DNA of 64,000 bases from Phlebotomus papatasi (taxonomy: Eukaryota; Arthropoda; Insecta; Diptera; Psychodidae). Shown here piece by piece: positions 20,398 through 31,569 of this stretch (position 1 is its first letter; each line of letters opens with the position of its first letter). Location: positions 4,526,001-4,590,000 of the forward strand of contig NC_077225.1 in NCBI RefSeq assembly GCF_024763615.1. Reading direction: 5' to 3'. Position numbers and translations under genes: made by a program. A model generated the notes under the pieces. It saw only the letters and a program-made list of their open reading frames with translations, was not told the origin of the DNA and searched no databases.

Positions 20398-20849
20398 ATG
20401 GAGTTCTATGTGGAAAAATCAGAAAAAAATGACTTGATAAACAGACCAAAAAAACCGTTAAAAAAAACACCAAAATAAATTCGTAAATTAACCGGAAAAA
20501 TTGAATATTGTTAAAGCACAAAAACTAAAATTCGTTAAGTGGGAAAAAACCAGACTGACGGAAAATGCAGTCCTCTGCAGTAAACTTCGATCATCGAACC
20601 AAATATTGACGTCAAGGGAAATGCAGTTTTTGGATGATCAGCGCCTCAACTCGATCGATTGACGTCAAGGGAAGCAGCGACCGGTGGACTTTGGCTGCGT
20701 GGAGTTCAACCGTAAGCTGAGACGCTTACATGCATTTTACTCATGTAGAATTTTTTTTTTGTCTTCATGATTTCTTTACTTTGCACATAACAATAATAAT
20801 CAACAAAGAAATTTGATAAATATAGGTCAGAAATTTAAGTCAAATTTAA
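20398..20849. other. Leader between small ORFs and gag
   Basis: No gene. ATTGACGTCAAGGGAA occurs twice (near 20610 and 20660), as an imperfect direct repeat. Confidence 0.5.
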
Positions 20850-22181
20850 ATGTTTCATCAAGAATTAAAGAGAATTACTGCAAATTTAAAGAAAAATGGA
20901 CCAAGCAGAGAGTTTAGTACGGATTATGTACAATTAAAGAAAAATAAGTTTGAAGATTTGAAAATTGAATATATAACAGAGTATAATAATAAATTAGCAA
21001 GTGCAAGTGAAACCTAAAAATTAAAATTAAATTTTGAAGCATTAGAGTTTGAAAAAGATTTTAAAATTGCTGCTTTATTAGTAAAAAACATTAAAATTAA
21101 ACCTGCTGGAACTGATACTGATAAAGAAAATGATTTAATATCTGAAGAAGAAGAAGAAGATAAAATTTCTCTATTACCAGGACATCTTGAACAAACAAAA
21201 ATGACAGAATTTAATGTAATTTCGGCAATAAAAGTCATTCCTGAATATGATGGCTCAATCGATAAACTATCGAATTTTATTGAATTAGTTGAACTAATTG
21301 CCGATGATTGCCAAAATGCTACAGAAAAGGCAAAGTTAGTAAAATTTGTTTTCAGAACCCGATTGTCACAAAAAGTTAAAAATGAAATAATTAGTAACGA
21401 TGAACCAAAAACTGTCGGTGAACTGAAATCATTGCTTGAAACGAATTTTAAATCTGGGAAAACTGCTTTAAAAATTCATCAAGAGTTAAACATAGCCCGA
21501 CAAAATAATTCTTCGGTGAATGAATTTTCAACTGTTATTGAGGAATTAGTTGCAGAACTCAATAATATCCAAATTATCAATCAAGGATCTGATAATGCGA
21601 GAACTATTAAAACACTCAACGATCAGCTTGGAATATCTGCTTTACAAAATTGTCTGAACAATCCAATGAAGACTATTGTGCAGGCTGCTCGTCCTAAAAC
21701 CCTTTCTGAAGCTATAGTTATAGCAAAAGAAACAAAAAAACCTCCATCAGAAGCGAAAGTTTATTCTTTTAAAGGTCGTGGTCGTGGAAATTCACGTGGT
21801 AAAAATTATTATCAAAGAAATGGTCACGGGTCACGAAATTCATATTCCAATCACTCTCAAGACCAAAATCAATATAATAGGTTCACGGGAAATTCAAGAG
21901 GAGGATTTCAAAATTCTCAGGGGTCTTCTCGTGGCGGATTTCGTGGTGGAAATCGTGCAAATTTCAGAGGACATCGAGGTCGTAATAACTATCGCAATCA
22001 AAATCGCGGTGTTCATAATAACTCGAGCAATACAGCTAATGTTCATTACGCTTCTAATCATGGTTGTTGTCATGCATGTCCTACTACTTCGAACGCTATC
22101 CAATATCACAGTCAAGAAACTGAAAATAATAGCCAAGGACAGAATTCCAGTCCTGCTGTAAACTTTTTTCGGTATGAATAA
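20850..22181 (+). pseudogene. gag: Gag of the mdg1-like element, one internal stop
   Basis: ATG at 20850 (MFHQELKRI). A TAA at 21015 interrupts the frame after 55 codons and the same frame continues to 22181. Capsid core: DGSIDKLSNFIELVELIADD, KLVKFVFRTRLSQKVKNEI, VGELKSLLETNFKSGKTALK. The C-terminus is rich in Arg-Gly and Asn (RGRGNSRGKN, GSSRGGFRGGN) instead of zinc knuckles, as in the mdg1/412 group. Gag forms the particle and binds RNA through the RG region. The pol frame overlaps the end by eight bases in another frame. Confidence 0.8.
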
Positions 22182-25100
22182 ATTAGATATACTACAAGCA
22201 AATGGCATGAATTTTTTGGAGTTAGAAACAAACTATGGACGAATGTAATTTTTGTTAGATTCAGGAGCGAGTATTAGTGTTCTGAAAGAAAGATGTGTGA
22301 ATCAAACTTTGCAAATGAATAGATCGTTAAGAATAGATGGAATAGGTGGCTCAATGTAGGCAAATAAATCTTTCAATTTTGATTTGATAGTGGAAGATTT
22401 ATGCTTAAAACATAATTTTGTTGTGTTGAATGACTTTTCAAGCGAATTTGATGGGATTATAGGTTCCGATTTTTTCACCAGATACAACGCAGTGATAGAT
22501 TTTGGTAAATTTATTTTTTCTTTTAATGCCGGCCAAAGTAAATTTATTTTACCATTGCAAACTAACGAATCGGTAACAACTATCGTTCCCCCAAGGTGTG
22601 AAGTGATAAAGTATTTCAAGGTGAATGCAAAGAATGATTGTGTGATAGAATCTAAAGAATTATGTGGAAAAGTGTTTATTGCTGGAATGATTGTAAAACC
22701 AAGAGAAGGTGTTATACCTGTGAAGATTTTGAATGCGAGTGATGATTATGCAAAATTGACAAACTATACTCCAAAAATTCATGACCTTACGAATTTTGAT
22801 TATTGTAATTTCGACTTGACTAAAATCACACCAACAAGAGTTAATTCCTTGTTAGAAGAGCTAAATTTAAATTATCTAGAAGGACAAGAAAAATCTACGA
22901 TTGAAAATATTTGTAAAAAATATGCAGATATTTTCCACATGAATGGAGATAAATTATCTTTTACGAATATTTGTCAACAGACAATTGAAGTCAAACCAAA
23001 TGTGGCACCAGTATACGTAAAACCATATAGATTACCGTACAGTCAGAAAGAAGAGATTCATCGTCAAGTTGATGCAATGCTGAAAGACGACATTATTGAG
23101 GAAACTGTGTCAGAATGGTCATCACCTTTACTATTAGTTCCGAAGAAATCTGACGCAGATGGGAAAAAATTATGGCGTGTTGTAATAGATTATCGGTTAT
23201 TAAATAAGCAAATTCGTGACGATAAATTCCCTTTGCCTTCTATAACAGAAATTCATGATTCTCTTTCCGATGCAATTTACTTTAGCCATCTTGACCTTTC
23301 CCAAGGTTATTACCAAGTCGAATTAAAGCCAGAAAGTAGAGCATGTACTTCCTTTAGTACGGATCGAGGACAATACAGAATGAAAAGACTTCCTATGGGA
23401 TTAAAGATTAGTCCTAGTGCCTTTTCTAGAGTAATGAGACTTGCAATGACGGGATTAAATTACGAAAAATGTTTAATTTACTTGGATGATTTAATTGTTT
23501 TTGGGCGAAATCCTGAAAATCATAACAAAAATTTAATCAGAGTATTTGAGAGGTTAAGAAACGTAAATTTAAAGCTCAATCCAAGAAAATGTGAATTTCT
23601 AAAAAAAGAGTTACTGTACTTAGGGCACGTCATTTCGAGTGAAGGCATAAAACCAGATCCAAGGAAAACGGAAGCACTCAAAAATTACCCTGTTCCGAAA
23701 AATAAGGATGAAACTGAAAGGTTTGTAGCTTTTGCAAACTACTACAGGAAGTATATCAAAAATTTTGCTCAAATTGCCGCACCTTTAAATAAACTAAGTC
23801 GTAAATATGTTGATTTTATATGGTCGGAAGATTGTCAAAATTCATTTAATACACTTCGTTCAGCATTGTTGGATCCTCCAGATCTTCAATATCCAAATTT
23901 TGCTAAAGATAATGTTTTCTCGCTTCGTACAGACGCATCCGGATTAGCAATAGGCGCTGTTCTATCTAATGCAGACGATAGGCCCGTTGCCTATGCGAGT
24001 CGGACACTAAATGCCGCAGAAAGAAACTATCCTGTTATAGAAAGGGAGCTGTTAGCAATTGTTCGGTCTATTAATTATTTTCGACCCTATGTATTTGTCA
24101 GGAAATTTATTGTTTACACTGATCATAGACCACTCGTGTATTTATTTTCATTAAAAAACCCAAATTCAAGATTAACAAAATTTCGCTTATTATTGGAGGA
24201 ATATGATTTCACGATAGTTTATGTCAAAGGATCTTCAAACGTGACGGCAGACGCGCTTTCTCGGATAGAAATTCATTCAAATGATTTAAAAAGTCTAGCA
24301 AATCAAGTGAATTGTGCAAATGTTTATGTAACTACTAGTGCACAACAAAGGCTTCAAGATCAATCTTCATTATCAGATGCAACAAATGCACAAAGTGAGG
24401 AGGATCCGAAAATCTTAGAAATTTTAAAAGCTTCAAAAGACAGTATTCAATTACTCATCGTTGAAAATATTGAAAAAGAAAAAGTTAAGGGTATAGATCT
24501 TATATCTAATGATCGCGATCCCAATTTATTCATTCCGTCTCAGATAATAGTGCTTTTTAAACAATTTACTCAATCAGATGTCGCACCAGATGCACATTTG
24601 AGAGTATTGTTTGATTTATGTTCTAAAATGAATATAAAGGAATTAATAATGATGAAAGACAAAAAGAGCACAGAATTTTTAAAATCATTAAGACAGCTGT
24701 CTATTTCAAATAAAGATATATTAAAAACCGGTCCAAGAATATGCATAGTAAATGCAGTCAGGAAAATTACTGACAATGAGACGAAGAAATTAATCCTTAA
24801 CGATTTTCATATATTACCTACTAGTGGCCATGCAGGAATCAATAGAACTTATAATAATATATAAAAATATTATTTTTGGCCAGGATTGAAAACGGATGTC
24901 GAAAAATTTATAAGAACATGTGATTCTTGCCAGAGACACAAACATGTTAAACCCGTTCGGCAAGATTTAACAATGACTTCAACATCAACCTCAGCATTTC
25001 ATAAAATATATCTCGATATTGTAGGACCTCTTGAAAAAGATCAATATGGTAAAATATATATTTTAACACTACGATGCGAATTAAGTAAATTCGTTGAAAC

Positions 25101-25806
25101 CTATCCTATCGAAGATAAAGAATCGGAAACTGTTGCTCGAAGTTTTGTTAATAATTTTATTCTCCGTTATGGTACTCCTCGTGAAATAGCTACTGATCGC
25201 GGTACGGAGTTCATTTCAAATATTGTTAGAGATACATGTAAAATTCTTGGTGTTACGCAAATGACGTCTACTGCCTACCATCATGAATCTATTGGTGCTC
25301 TCGAGAATGCACATAAACCTTTAGGATCGTATTTAGGAATACAATGCCAGAACAATCCAACAAATTGGAGTTCTTGGGTTCCATTCTGGAGTTTTTGTTA
25401 CAATACTACAGTACATTCTGCTACAAATTTTACGCCTTTCGAATTAGTTTTTGGAAAGCCCTGCAAATTACCGTCGAATTTACAAAATTCTGTGGATCCG
25501 TTGTATAATTTTGATAACTACCCATTAGAATTAAAATACAGATTGCAAAAAGCTCATGTAGAAGCTAGAGAAAATTTATTGAAACAAAAATATACAAGAA
25601 AAGAAAAATTAAATATAAATTCAAGAAATGTAACTTATAAAGCAGGAGATAAATTATTAATCAAAAATGAAATTGGAAGTAAATTACAACCAATTTTTAA
25701 TGGTCCTTTTGTTGTAGTAAGAGAAGAGAATCCTAATGTTATAGTAATAAAGAAAAACAAGGAATACATTATTGATAAAAATAGGACTAAACACTATTAT
25801 GAATAA
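22174..25806 (+). pseudogene. pol: Pol of the mdg1-like element (protease, RT, RNase H, integrase), three stops
   Basis: Starts with an ATG overlapping the gag end. Stops at 22246, 22357 and 24862 break one continuous frame. Protease: LLDSGASISVLKE and FDGIIGSDFF. RT: HRQVDAMLKDDIIEETVSEW, HLDLSQGYYQVEL, active site LIYLDDLIVF intact. RNase H: SLRTDASGLAIGAVLSN and VYTDHRPLVYLF. Integrase: finger HILPTSGHAGINRTY plus CDSCQ, catalytic Asp in IYLDIVGPL, Asp in ATDRGTEF, Glu in ESIGALENAH. Protein similarity to the 412/mdg1 lineage is clear in the RT (recalled, not searched). No envelope gene follows. Confidence 0.88.
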
Positions 25807-26007
25807 ATTTGTATAAATACATATATCCATTTAATAAAAATATTATACTAATAATTGGAGAAAAATGAAAAAAAAACTAAAAAAAAAGTTATTTTAAAGT
25901 AATATTACAATATTTTAATCTCATAATTCATTTATTATTTGGGAAGTTATATTTGAAAAAAAAAAAATATAAAAAAAAATATTTGAAATATTTTTTTTTA
26001 AATTTTT

Positions 26008-26019
26008 TAATGAGGGAGA
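26008..26019 (+). promoter_or_regulatory. Polypurine tract
   Basis: AATGAGGGAGA immediately before the 3' LTR; plus-strand primer site by position. Confidence 0.65.
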
Positions 26020-26166
26020 TGTATGGTAAGATATGAACCCTAATGCTGATGCATTATTATTTGAATAAGCATTTATTGGATTTATTATAATTACACTTTG
26101 TACTTTTGAAGAGAGTCAATAAATGGAGTTGGAAGGAGAAAGATCGTGGCGTTTTCAGTTACCACA
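26020..26166 (+). repeat. 3' LTR of mdg1-like element
   Basis: 147 bp; differs from the 5' copy at about five sites. The flanking sequence is BEL gag-pol on the opposite strand. Confidence 0.9.
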
Positions 26167-27206
26167 ATAGTGAGACGTGACGCAATTGTGGCCTCAACGG
26201 CAAAACGAAGACTTGACTGTTGGTATTCCAAACCATTGACAACTTCATTGATCGGATACTTTTTCAGACCCAAGGTCCCGCATAATCTTTCCGAGATAAA
26301 ATCACCCTGCGCACCCTCATCTACAAATGCCCTGCAAACATGCAGTTGGTTGTGAACGTCATAGACTAAAATTCGAGCATTTTTTAACATCACGCGCCTT
26401 TCCTTGAGTTGGGCTGTCACCCTCACTCCAGCATTCACAATTGAATTTTTACCATCAACAGTAGACTCTTTTTCTCGCGAAACATATTGAGAAGGAGCCG
26501 CCTGAGTGGTTTCCTGAACCCGAAGATTATGATCGGTAGACTTTTCCACACCCCCTTCGTACGCGTCGTGAAGCCAGAAATTATGCTTCTCTTTGCAATG
26601 TTTGCACGATGGATATTTACATTGATCGAGATTGTGTTTATCCGCGATACAATTCACGCAAATATTCAACTTACGTACAATTGAGAGCCTTTTTACCGCT
26701 GGAAGCGACTTAAAAGTCTCACATTTGTACAACTTATGACTCGACTTTGAGCAAACGGTGCACAATTCTTTTGTGCTATCAACGGCATCCATGTGAGCGA
26801 GAGAACTTTTGCTATTGGTTACAACATTCTTGAAATTTTTCTTTACGTTAGAATTACTCGAAGTGGTGTTGATCGATGGACACATTTCCAATGCTCGACA
26901 TCTCCCAGAAAGAAACTTGTCAAATCTTTCCCAAGTGGGAAGCTCTGAGGGATCCGTATTTATTTTTGCCCACTCGGATTGAGTCTCATGATCAAGCTTT
27001 TGAGTGAGTATAAAGATGATCCAAGGATGTCACCCAGTTATACATACCCCAATGGACTTCAAAGATTTGAGGATGCATTTGGAAGTGTCATGCAACCTAC
27101 GGAGCTTCTCCCAAGATGGCGTAGTAACCGATGGTTGCTTGTGGAAGGCATCCAGGTAGCTTGAGACGATGTTCATCTTGTTGTTAAATCTCTCCTGTAC
27201 TGCTTC
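26167..27206 (-). pseudogene. BEL/Pao-1 gag C-terminus and protease start
   Basis: After a TAG at 27207-27209 (where the second BEL copy has Trp, in NYIEA-W-EAVQERF) and a second stop at 27030-27032 (TGA), the frame reads WAKINTDPSELPTWERFDKF and then CTVCSKSSHKLYKCETF, a run of CCHC-like knuckles (NICVNCIADKH, CKHCKEKHNFWLH) and the protease entry CRAFVDEGAQGDFI, where the usual DSG is DEG. The last 24 residues before 26091 come from the LTR, not BEL. Gag of this group binds RNA and assembles particles. Confidence 0.75.
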
Positions 27207-27974
27207 CTAAGCTTCGATGTAATTCTCTCCTCGTACATCGATGTGCTCGATGGATTGCGTTGCATCACCCACGAGAGCTTTTCTCAAATAATGGAACTTT
27301 TGAGAATCTGGCAAATTCGGATTCTCATGAACAATTCTGATGAAAAGACTCTTCAAATCTGTCCACTTGGTGTACTTCCCGTCGAATGTCGGAACTGTAA
27401 TTGCTTTCAACTTTACCACAGGAACTGAACCTTGTAGAGGCGTTTGTGGAGTTGATGGAGTGGAACTCACAGCCTGTTCTGACACTATGTTGGCAAATTT
27501 TCCAACAATTGTCTTCAGAGTGTTTTGTTGTTCCCTCATCAGTCGCTCAAGAACTTGTTCTTGAGACTTCCTGTCCTCTCGCATGAGCTCAAACATCTTC
27601 GTCGGACTGTATCTTACAGTTGCTGCATCAATCTTTTCTTGCTTGAGCTTCAAATCCGTAATTAGCTTTACAAGACGGGCCTCGATATCGTCACAATCTT
27701 GAGAGAAGTTCACAAAATCTTCTTCTTCTTGCGCTTTATCTTCTTGCGTCGTCTTCTCAGCAATTATGGCTCTTTGAACATCTCGGTATTTTGGCTGAAG
27801 CTTTTCGATGATAACCAGCTTGGATTCCAGTTCCGCACGAAGGTCTGGCTGAGAAATAGCCTGAGGACTTTCCTCCAAACTTTCCAAGAAATTTGTGATC
27901 GATGTGAGTGTGCTTTTGTAGCCTCCTCTCACTTTTACCAAAGACATCTTAGCACTCTGGAAAATTTCCTCTAA
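27207..27974 (-). pseudogene. BEL/Pao-1 gag N-terminal part
   Basis: ATG near 27945 (MSLVKVRGGYKSTL). A coiled-coil region (VIIEKLQPKYRDVQRAI, then AEKTTQEDKAQEEED), then the DUF1759-type core KAITVPTFDGKYTKW, LKSLFIRIVHENPNLPD and KFHYLRKALVGDATQSIEHI, characteristic of BEL/Pao gag. It ends at a TAG at 27207 that replaces a Trp codon. Confidence 0.75.
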
Positions 27975-28045
27975 ATATGGCGGACGAAAATTCGCAATTC
28001 TTCTCAAGAGGCGTCACTCTTGCGCCTCACGGGCGAAGGTCCAAA

Positions 28046-28400
28046 TGTTGGGGACTAACCTTTAAATTATGATGAGTCAGTGGCAGAGCTTATATCCGCG
28101 TGAAGGAGGATCAAATTTTTCCCAGTGTCATTTCAAGATGCCTTGATGGTGACAGAAAAACTTCTTTTTCTTTACAACTCACTGATATTTTTACCAAATT
28201 TTTATTTAGATATCTTCTACAGCACTAGTTCTTTAAGAAACTTACAAATCCAGAAGCAAAAGTATGATTATTAATATGATAAATTGGGATTTTATTCGAG
28301 ATGAAAAAATATGGATGTTTTGTTTTGCCTGACATTGCAAGAGAAAGATAGAGCGATTCGAAAGTGAAAAATTTTATGGCAGATGACGCTCCCTTCAACA
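28046..28400 (-). repeat. BEL/Pao-1 LTR (outer end inferred)
   Basis: On the plus strand starts TGTTGGGGAC and reaches a CCCTTCAACA at 28400 that gives TG..CA ends. The inner end is certain because TTTGGACCTTCGCC, a BEL-type primer site, abuts it on the minus strand (28031-28045). The outer end rests only on the CA, since the second LTR is missing. Confidence 0.55.
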
Positions 28401-28489
28401 ATAAGCTTTTTTTGATAAACCTTTCAAAGTCAAATTTAATGAATCTTCTTCTTATTCTTTTTTTTTAAATTCAAATTAAGTCGTTAACA

Positions 28490-28918
28490 ATACCCAAGGC
28501 AATAATAAATTCATATGGAAAAATTATTTAAAAAAAATTATTTTGTTGCCTTGGATTACACTTGTAACAAAGAAATTTAAATTTGAGTAATTTGATGAAG
28601 CCGGCTATGTGACGGAAATGATTTTGAAAATATCCCGCAATTAAAGAGTGAACGAGAGAGTGCGAGCGAGAGCAATAGCATGATTGAGAAATGACAGCCT
28701 CATTGAACAAGCGTTGAATTTCACGGATTTTTCTCTAGTTTTTCGCGAATTTAATGTTTTAGTAAATCAAATTACAATAATTTTCATCTCATAAAGGGTG
28801 TTTCTGTGTTTAAATGTGAATAATTTGCTCAAAAGTGCGCAAAATATGAGCTGGAGCGGCATCACATATACAGCCACCATCCCGAACAATCTGGATAAAT
28901 TTCGTGACGGACATCGGA
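28490..28918 (+). repeat. Second Gypsy-1 5' fragment
   Basis: Near-identical, inverted copy of 11790-12250. On plus it opens at an ATG (28848) MSWSGITYTATIPNNLDKF and stops at 28918, where family A starts. The ORF is intact here, while in the first copy Trp3 is a stop. Confidence 0.75.
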
Positions 28919-29151
28919 ATTGGGGGTCTGGTATATAAACTTTGTCGAAAACCGCAAGTCGATATCTCTTTTAGTTTAGGAGCTATTAAGCTCCAAAAAG
29001 CGGCCGGACGGACGGGAACGGTTTTTAGCCATGTATATATTCGTGATCAGGAAGTGGCCAAATACATTCTGACAAACTTTGGTGCCGATAGGAGGACATG
29101 AGATTTTCTTAGGATTATAGTAGGTGAGATTGTTAAAAATCTCACCTAATA
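28919..29151 (+). repeat. Family-A repeat, copy 3
   Basis: Direct copy of the end of 1-310, including GCGGCCGGACGGAC and the terminal GTGAGATT...AATCTCACCTAA palindrome (29126-29151). It joins Gypsy-1 sequence on the left and transposase-like sequence on the right. Confidence 0.7.
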
Positions 29152-30110
29152 ATAATAACGTTCCTAGTCGTAATTTTACAAATTTCCAGAGAGTTGATGG
29201 TTCACAGCAACAAAGGCTTTTTGAGAATTTTTATGAAGGGACTGCGAGCCAAAGAACTTTATTTCTTCGGGGATCAGTGGAGCAGAATAATGTGAAACAA
29301 AGGATCAACTATGAAATGCCAATTATACCGAAGAAATTAAAGAAATATACGAATACCTATTTACTTAAAGATGACAAAAATATCTCGCAGAAAGTTTGCA
29401 GGCAATTTTTTCTCACATGTCTGTAAGTGGCACCAGAATCTATCCGGAATGCTCTGAAAACACAGGAAAAAATCCAATTGCTATTGAAAGGCGAGGAAAA
29501 CACACCCCGAAGAATGAAACTTGGAGTGAGGATCCTGATTTCGTAAAGGACTTTATCGGATCGATTCCTGCATATGAGAGCCATTATGGCAGATCACGCA
29601 GGTCTAGAAAATATTTCAGACCGGAACTTAACCTGAATAAAATTTACCTTTAATAAAATATGAGACCAGTATCAAAATAGTTAAGAATCTCACCTAATAT
29701 GTGTTCTCTGATATTTTCAATAAAGACTTTAATTTATCCTTCAAGAAGCCGCATCAAGACACTTGTAAGGAATGTGATACTAATGCAGCAATGAATACAG
29801 CAGAAAAAGAGAAAAATGCTGAGAAAATGAAGAAGCATTTGGATCACAAAGATACAGTAAGGCAGGAATTTAAGAATGACGTTGAAGCTGCGAAAAACAA
29901 TTGTCATGTAAAGGTCATCACATTTGACCTCCAAAAGGCTCTGCCTACACCCAAATTTACAGTGAATATCGCTTTCTATAAACGCCAGCTCTGGACATAT
30001 AACCTGTGTCTTTATAACGAAAGCGAAAACAAAGGTAGGAAAAATGATAATCAATATTTTAAACTTATGAATATTAAGAATATCGATATTTATATCTCCT
30101 ATATTGGGGT
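29152..30110 (+). pseudogene. Transposase-like/uncharacterised repetitive insect protein (broken)
   Basis: Three frames make one protein of a family I recognise as widespread, multicopy and uncharacterised in insects: VCRQFFLTCL; GKHTPKNETWSEDP, then SIPAYESHYGRSR, then YFRPELNLNKIY; then YVFSDIFNKDFNLSF, KKPHQDTCKECDTN and VITFDLQKALPTPK, then IAFYKRQLWTYNLCLYN. Frameshifts near 29420 and 29650 and a TAA at about 29695 break it. The conserved acidic residues (TFDLQ) are compatible with a DDE-type enzyme, but I cannot name the superfamily. The C-terminus is missing. Confidence 0.55.
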
Positions 30111-30975
30111 TTTTACTACAACACTATGTAATATTTCGAGGAATCAGAACACTTACTGATTGTGGAAGTGGAAGTGATTTATTGATTCAAAATTTCGGGT
30201 TTATATACAAATAATTTTGCTAACTAATCCATTTTTATTGTGGGAAAATTATTTTAAAAAAGTGCATGATGAGCAAAGAGAAGAGAAAAACAAATAGCTC
30301 AAGTAGCCGCGCGCGTCATAGAGGAAAGCCCGTGCGGTGTCAATTGTCGTTGCACCGCAAGGGGCTAATAAATTCGTCATTGCACCGCAAGGGGCTAATA
30401 AATTCTCTTCTCTTTGCTCACTAGCATATTGTTCATGTATGAACATTTACATTGAGTATAGAATTAAAAAGCCTATTTCTAACCGTGATAATTTGCATCA
30501 AAATACCTTTGACTTTGACAAATATTGTTGCAATTGCTTTCTGACGCTTATTGCTTGTATTTCAATATAATCTTTTCACAAATTTATTACAGGATACATG
30601 TATATATAGGCTGAACATGAGGCATAGAGAGGGGGTCATGAAATTGGTTCTTGTCTCCTTAAACATGCAAAAACATACCTTGATGACTGTTCCGGATAGG
30701 AACATGCCTTTTCTTCAATATATGGGAAATTGTATGTAAAACCCCACGAGCAAAAATCATAGAGTTTAGGCTTAGCTTTTTTGCACTATAATTGATCCAA
30801 ATTAGAAATTATCTGTCTCATCAAGCAGATATATAATCCAAATAAGCTTTAAGATAGTTTTATCCTTTAAGGATCATTAATTTACTTAATAATATTGCCA
30901 ATCGTTGGGCATAACATTCAGATACAGAATTTCTCATTAAATACTAAATTGCATATTTTTAGGGATAGTTTTTTA
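30111..30975. other. No gene; one small MITE inside
   Basis: AT-rich. The only structure is the small inverted-repeat element at 30269-30422. Confidence 0.45.
30269..30422. repeat. Small MITE with 18-bp inverted ends
   Basis: TGAGCAAAGAGAAGAGAA at the left end is matched by its complement at the right end. Inside, a 26-bp word around TTGCACCGCAAGGGGCTAAT is repeated in tandem. No target duplication found. Confidence 0.55.
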
Positions 30976-31569
30976 TCACAAATATCTGTAGTTTATCATT
31001 CCTTCCTTAAAATCCTTGGCTTTGGGTACTTTTGCCTCCGAGGGGTTTTTCTTCGTGGCTGTTATAGTTTTAACTGTTCCTTTAGAATCGAGATTATTTC
31101 CGCTCGAGGATGACGATGAGGTTGTCCCCTTATCATCAGGAAATCTCTCGAATTTTTTCCTTAAATTGTCTAATTCTTTTTGGAGTGCCATCAATTTTGG
31201 GTCGGCACTTTCGTGTTGAGTAGAGTTGTTGGTAGGTTTCCCATTCTCCACAGGCTTCTTGCCTTTCAATTTCTGTTGACGGTACCAATCTTTTTCGGCA
31301 ACTCTCCAAGTCCTTTTTTCTTCCTCCGTCATATCCTCAAAGGGCTTATCCGCCACGAGTCAATTCTTGTAGGAGTAGGTATTATTATCCCGCTCAGAGA
31401 GTTTTCTTTCTCCAGTCTTTTTGACAGCCGGAAGAGCAATTGCTCTATCTCCAACTGGTGAAGATTTTTGGGAAAAAACTTTATTACTGGACTCTTCTTT
31501 CAGCAGGATGTCCTCCTCCTCCTCAAGGGCGAGGGCCAGGTCCATCGGAGACTGTTTATTTGCCGACAT
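30976..31569 (-). pseudogene. Unrecognised 197-codon ORF with one internal stop
   Basis: Minus strand, ATG at 31569 (MSANKQSPMDLALAL), acidic run EEEEDILLKEE, then a TGA at 31360 and the same frame continuing with ADKPFEDMTEEEKRTWRVAE, a lysine-rich part, a short coiled coil (LMALQKELDNLRKKFERF), a Ser run and a basic tail to 30976. The same frame over nearly 600 bp with one stop looks like a once-coding gene. I recognise no domain; a gag or ORF1 of an unidentified element is possible, given the surroundings. Confidence 0.4.

Larger units (their letters stand above)
19738..26166 (+). mobile_element. mdg1/412-like LTR retrotransposon (dead, no target duplication)
   Basis: LTRs of 147 bp (19738-19884, 26020-26166), TG..CA ends, about five differences between them. 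Inside: primer site, two small membrane ORFs, gag (one stop), pol (three stops) with protease, RT, RNase H and integrase. The left flank (AGAT) and right flank (ATAG) do not match, and the two sides are different host elements (gypsy gag left, BEL gag right), which suggests recombination between two insertions or an assembly join. Confidence 0.88.
26167..28400 (-). mobile_element. BEL/Pao-1: 5' end of a BEL element, truncated
   Basis: Reads right to left: LTR (28046-28400), primer site, gag with two stops, zinc knuckles and the start of the protease, then cut at 26166 by the mdg1-like LTR. RT, RNase H and integrase are absent. Confidence 0.8.

Noticed and set aside
21778..22161. 127-codon ORF overlapping gag of the mdg1-like element
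   Set aside because: Shadow of the RG-rich gag tail in another frame.
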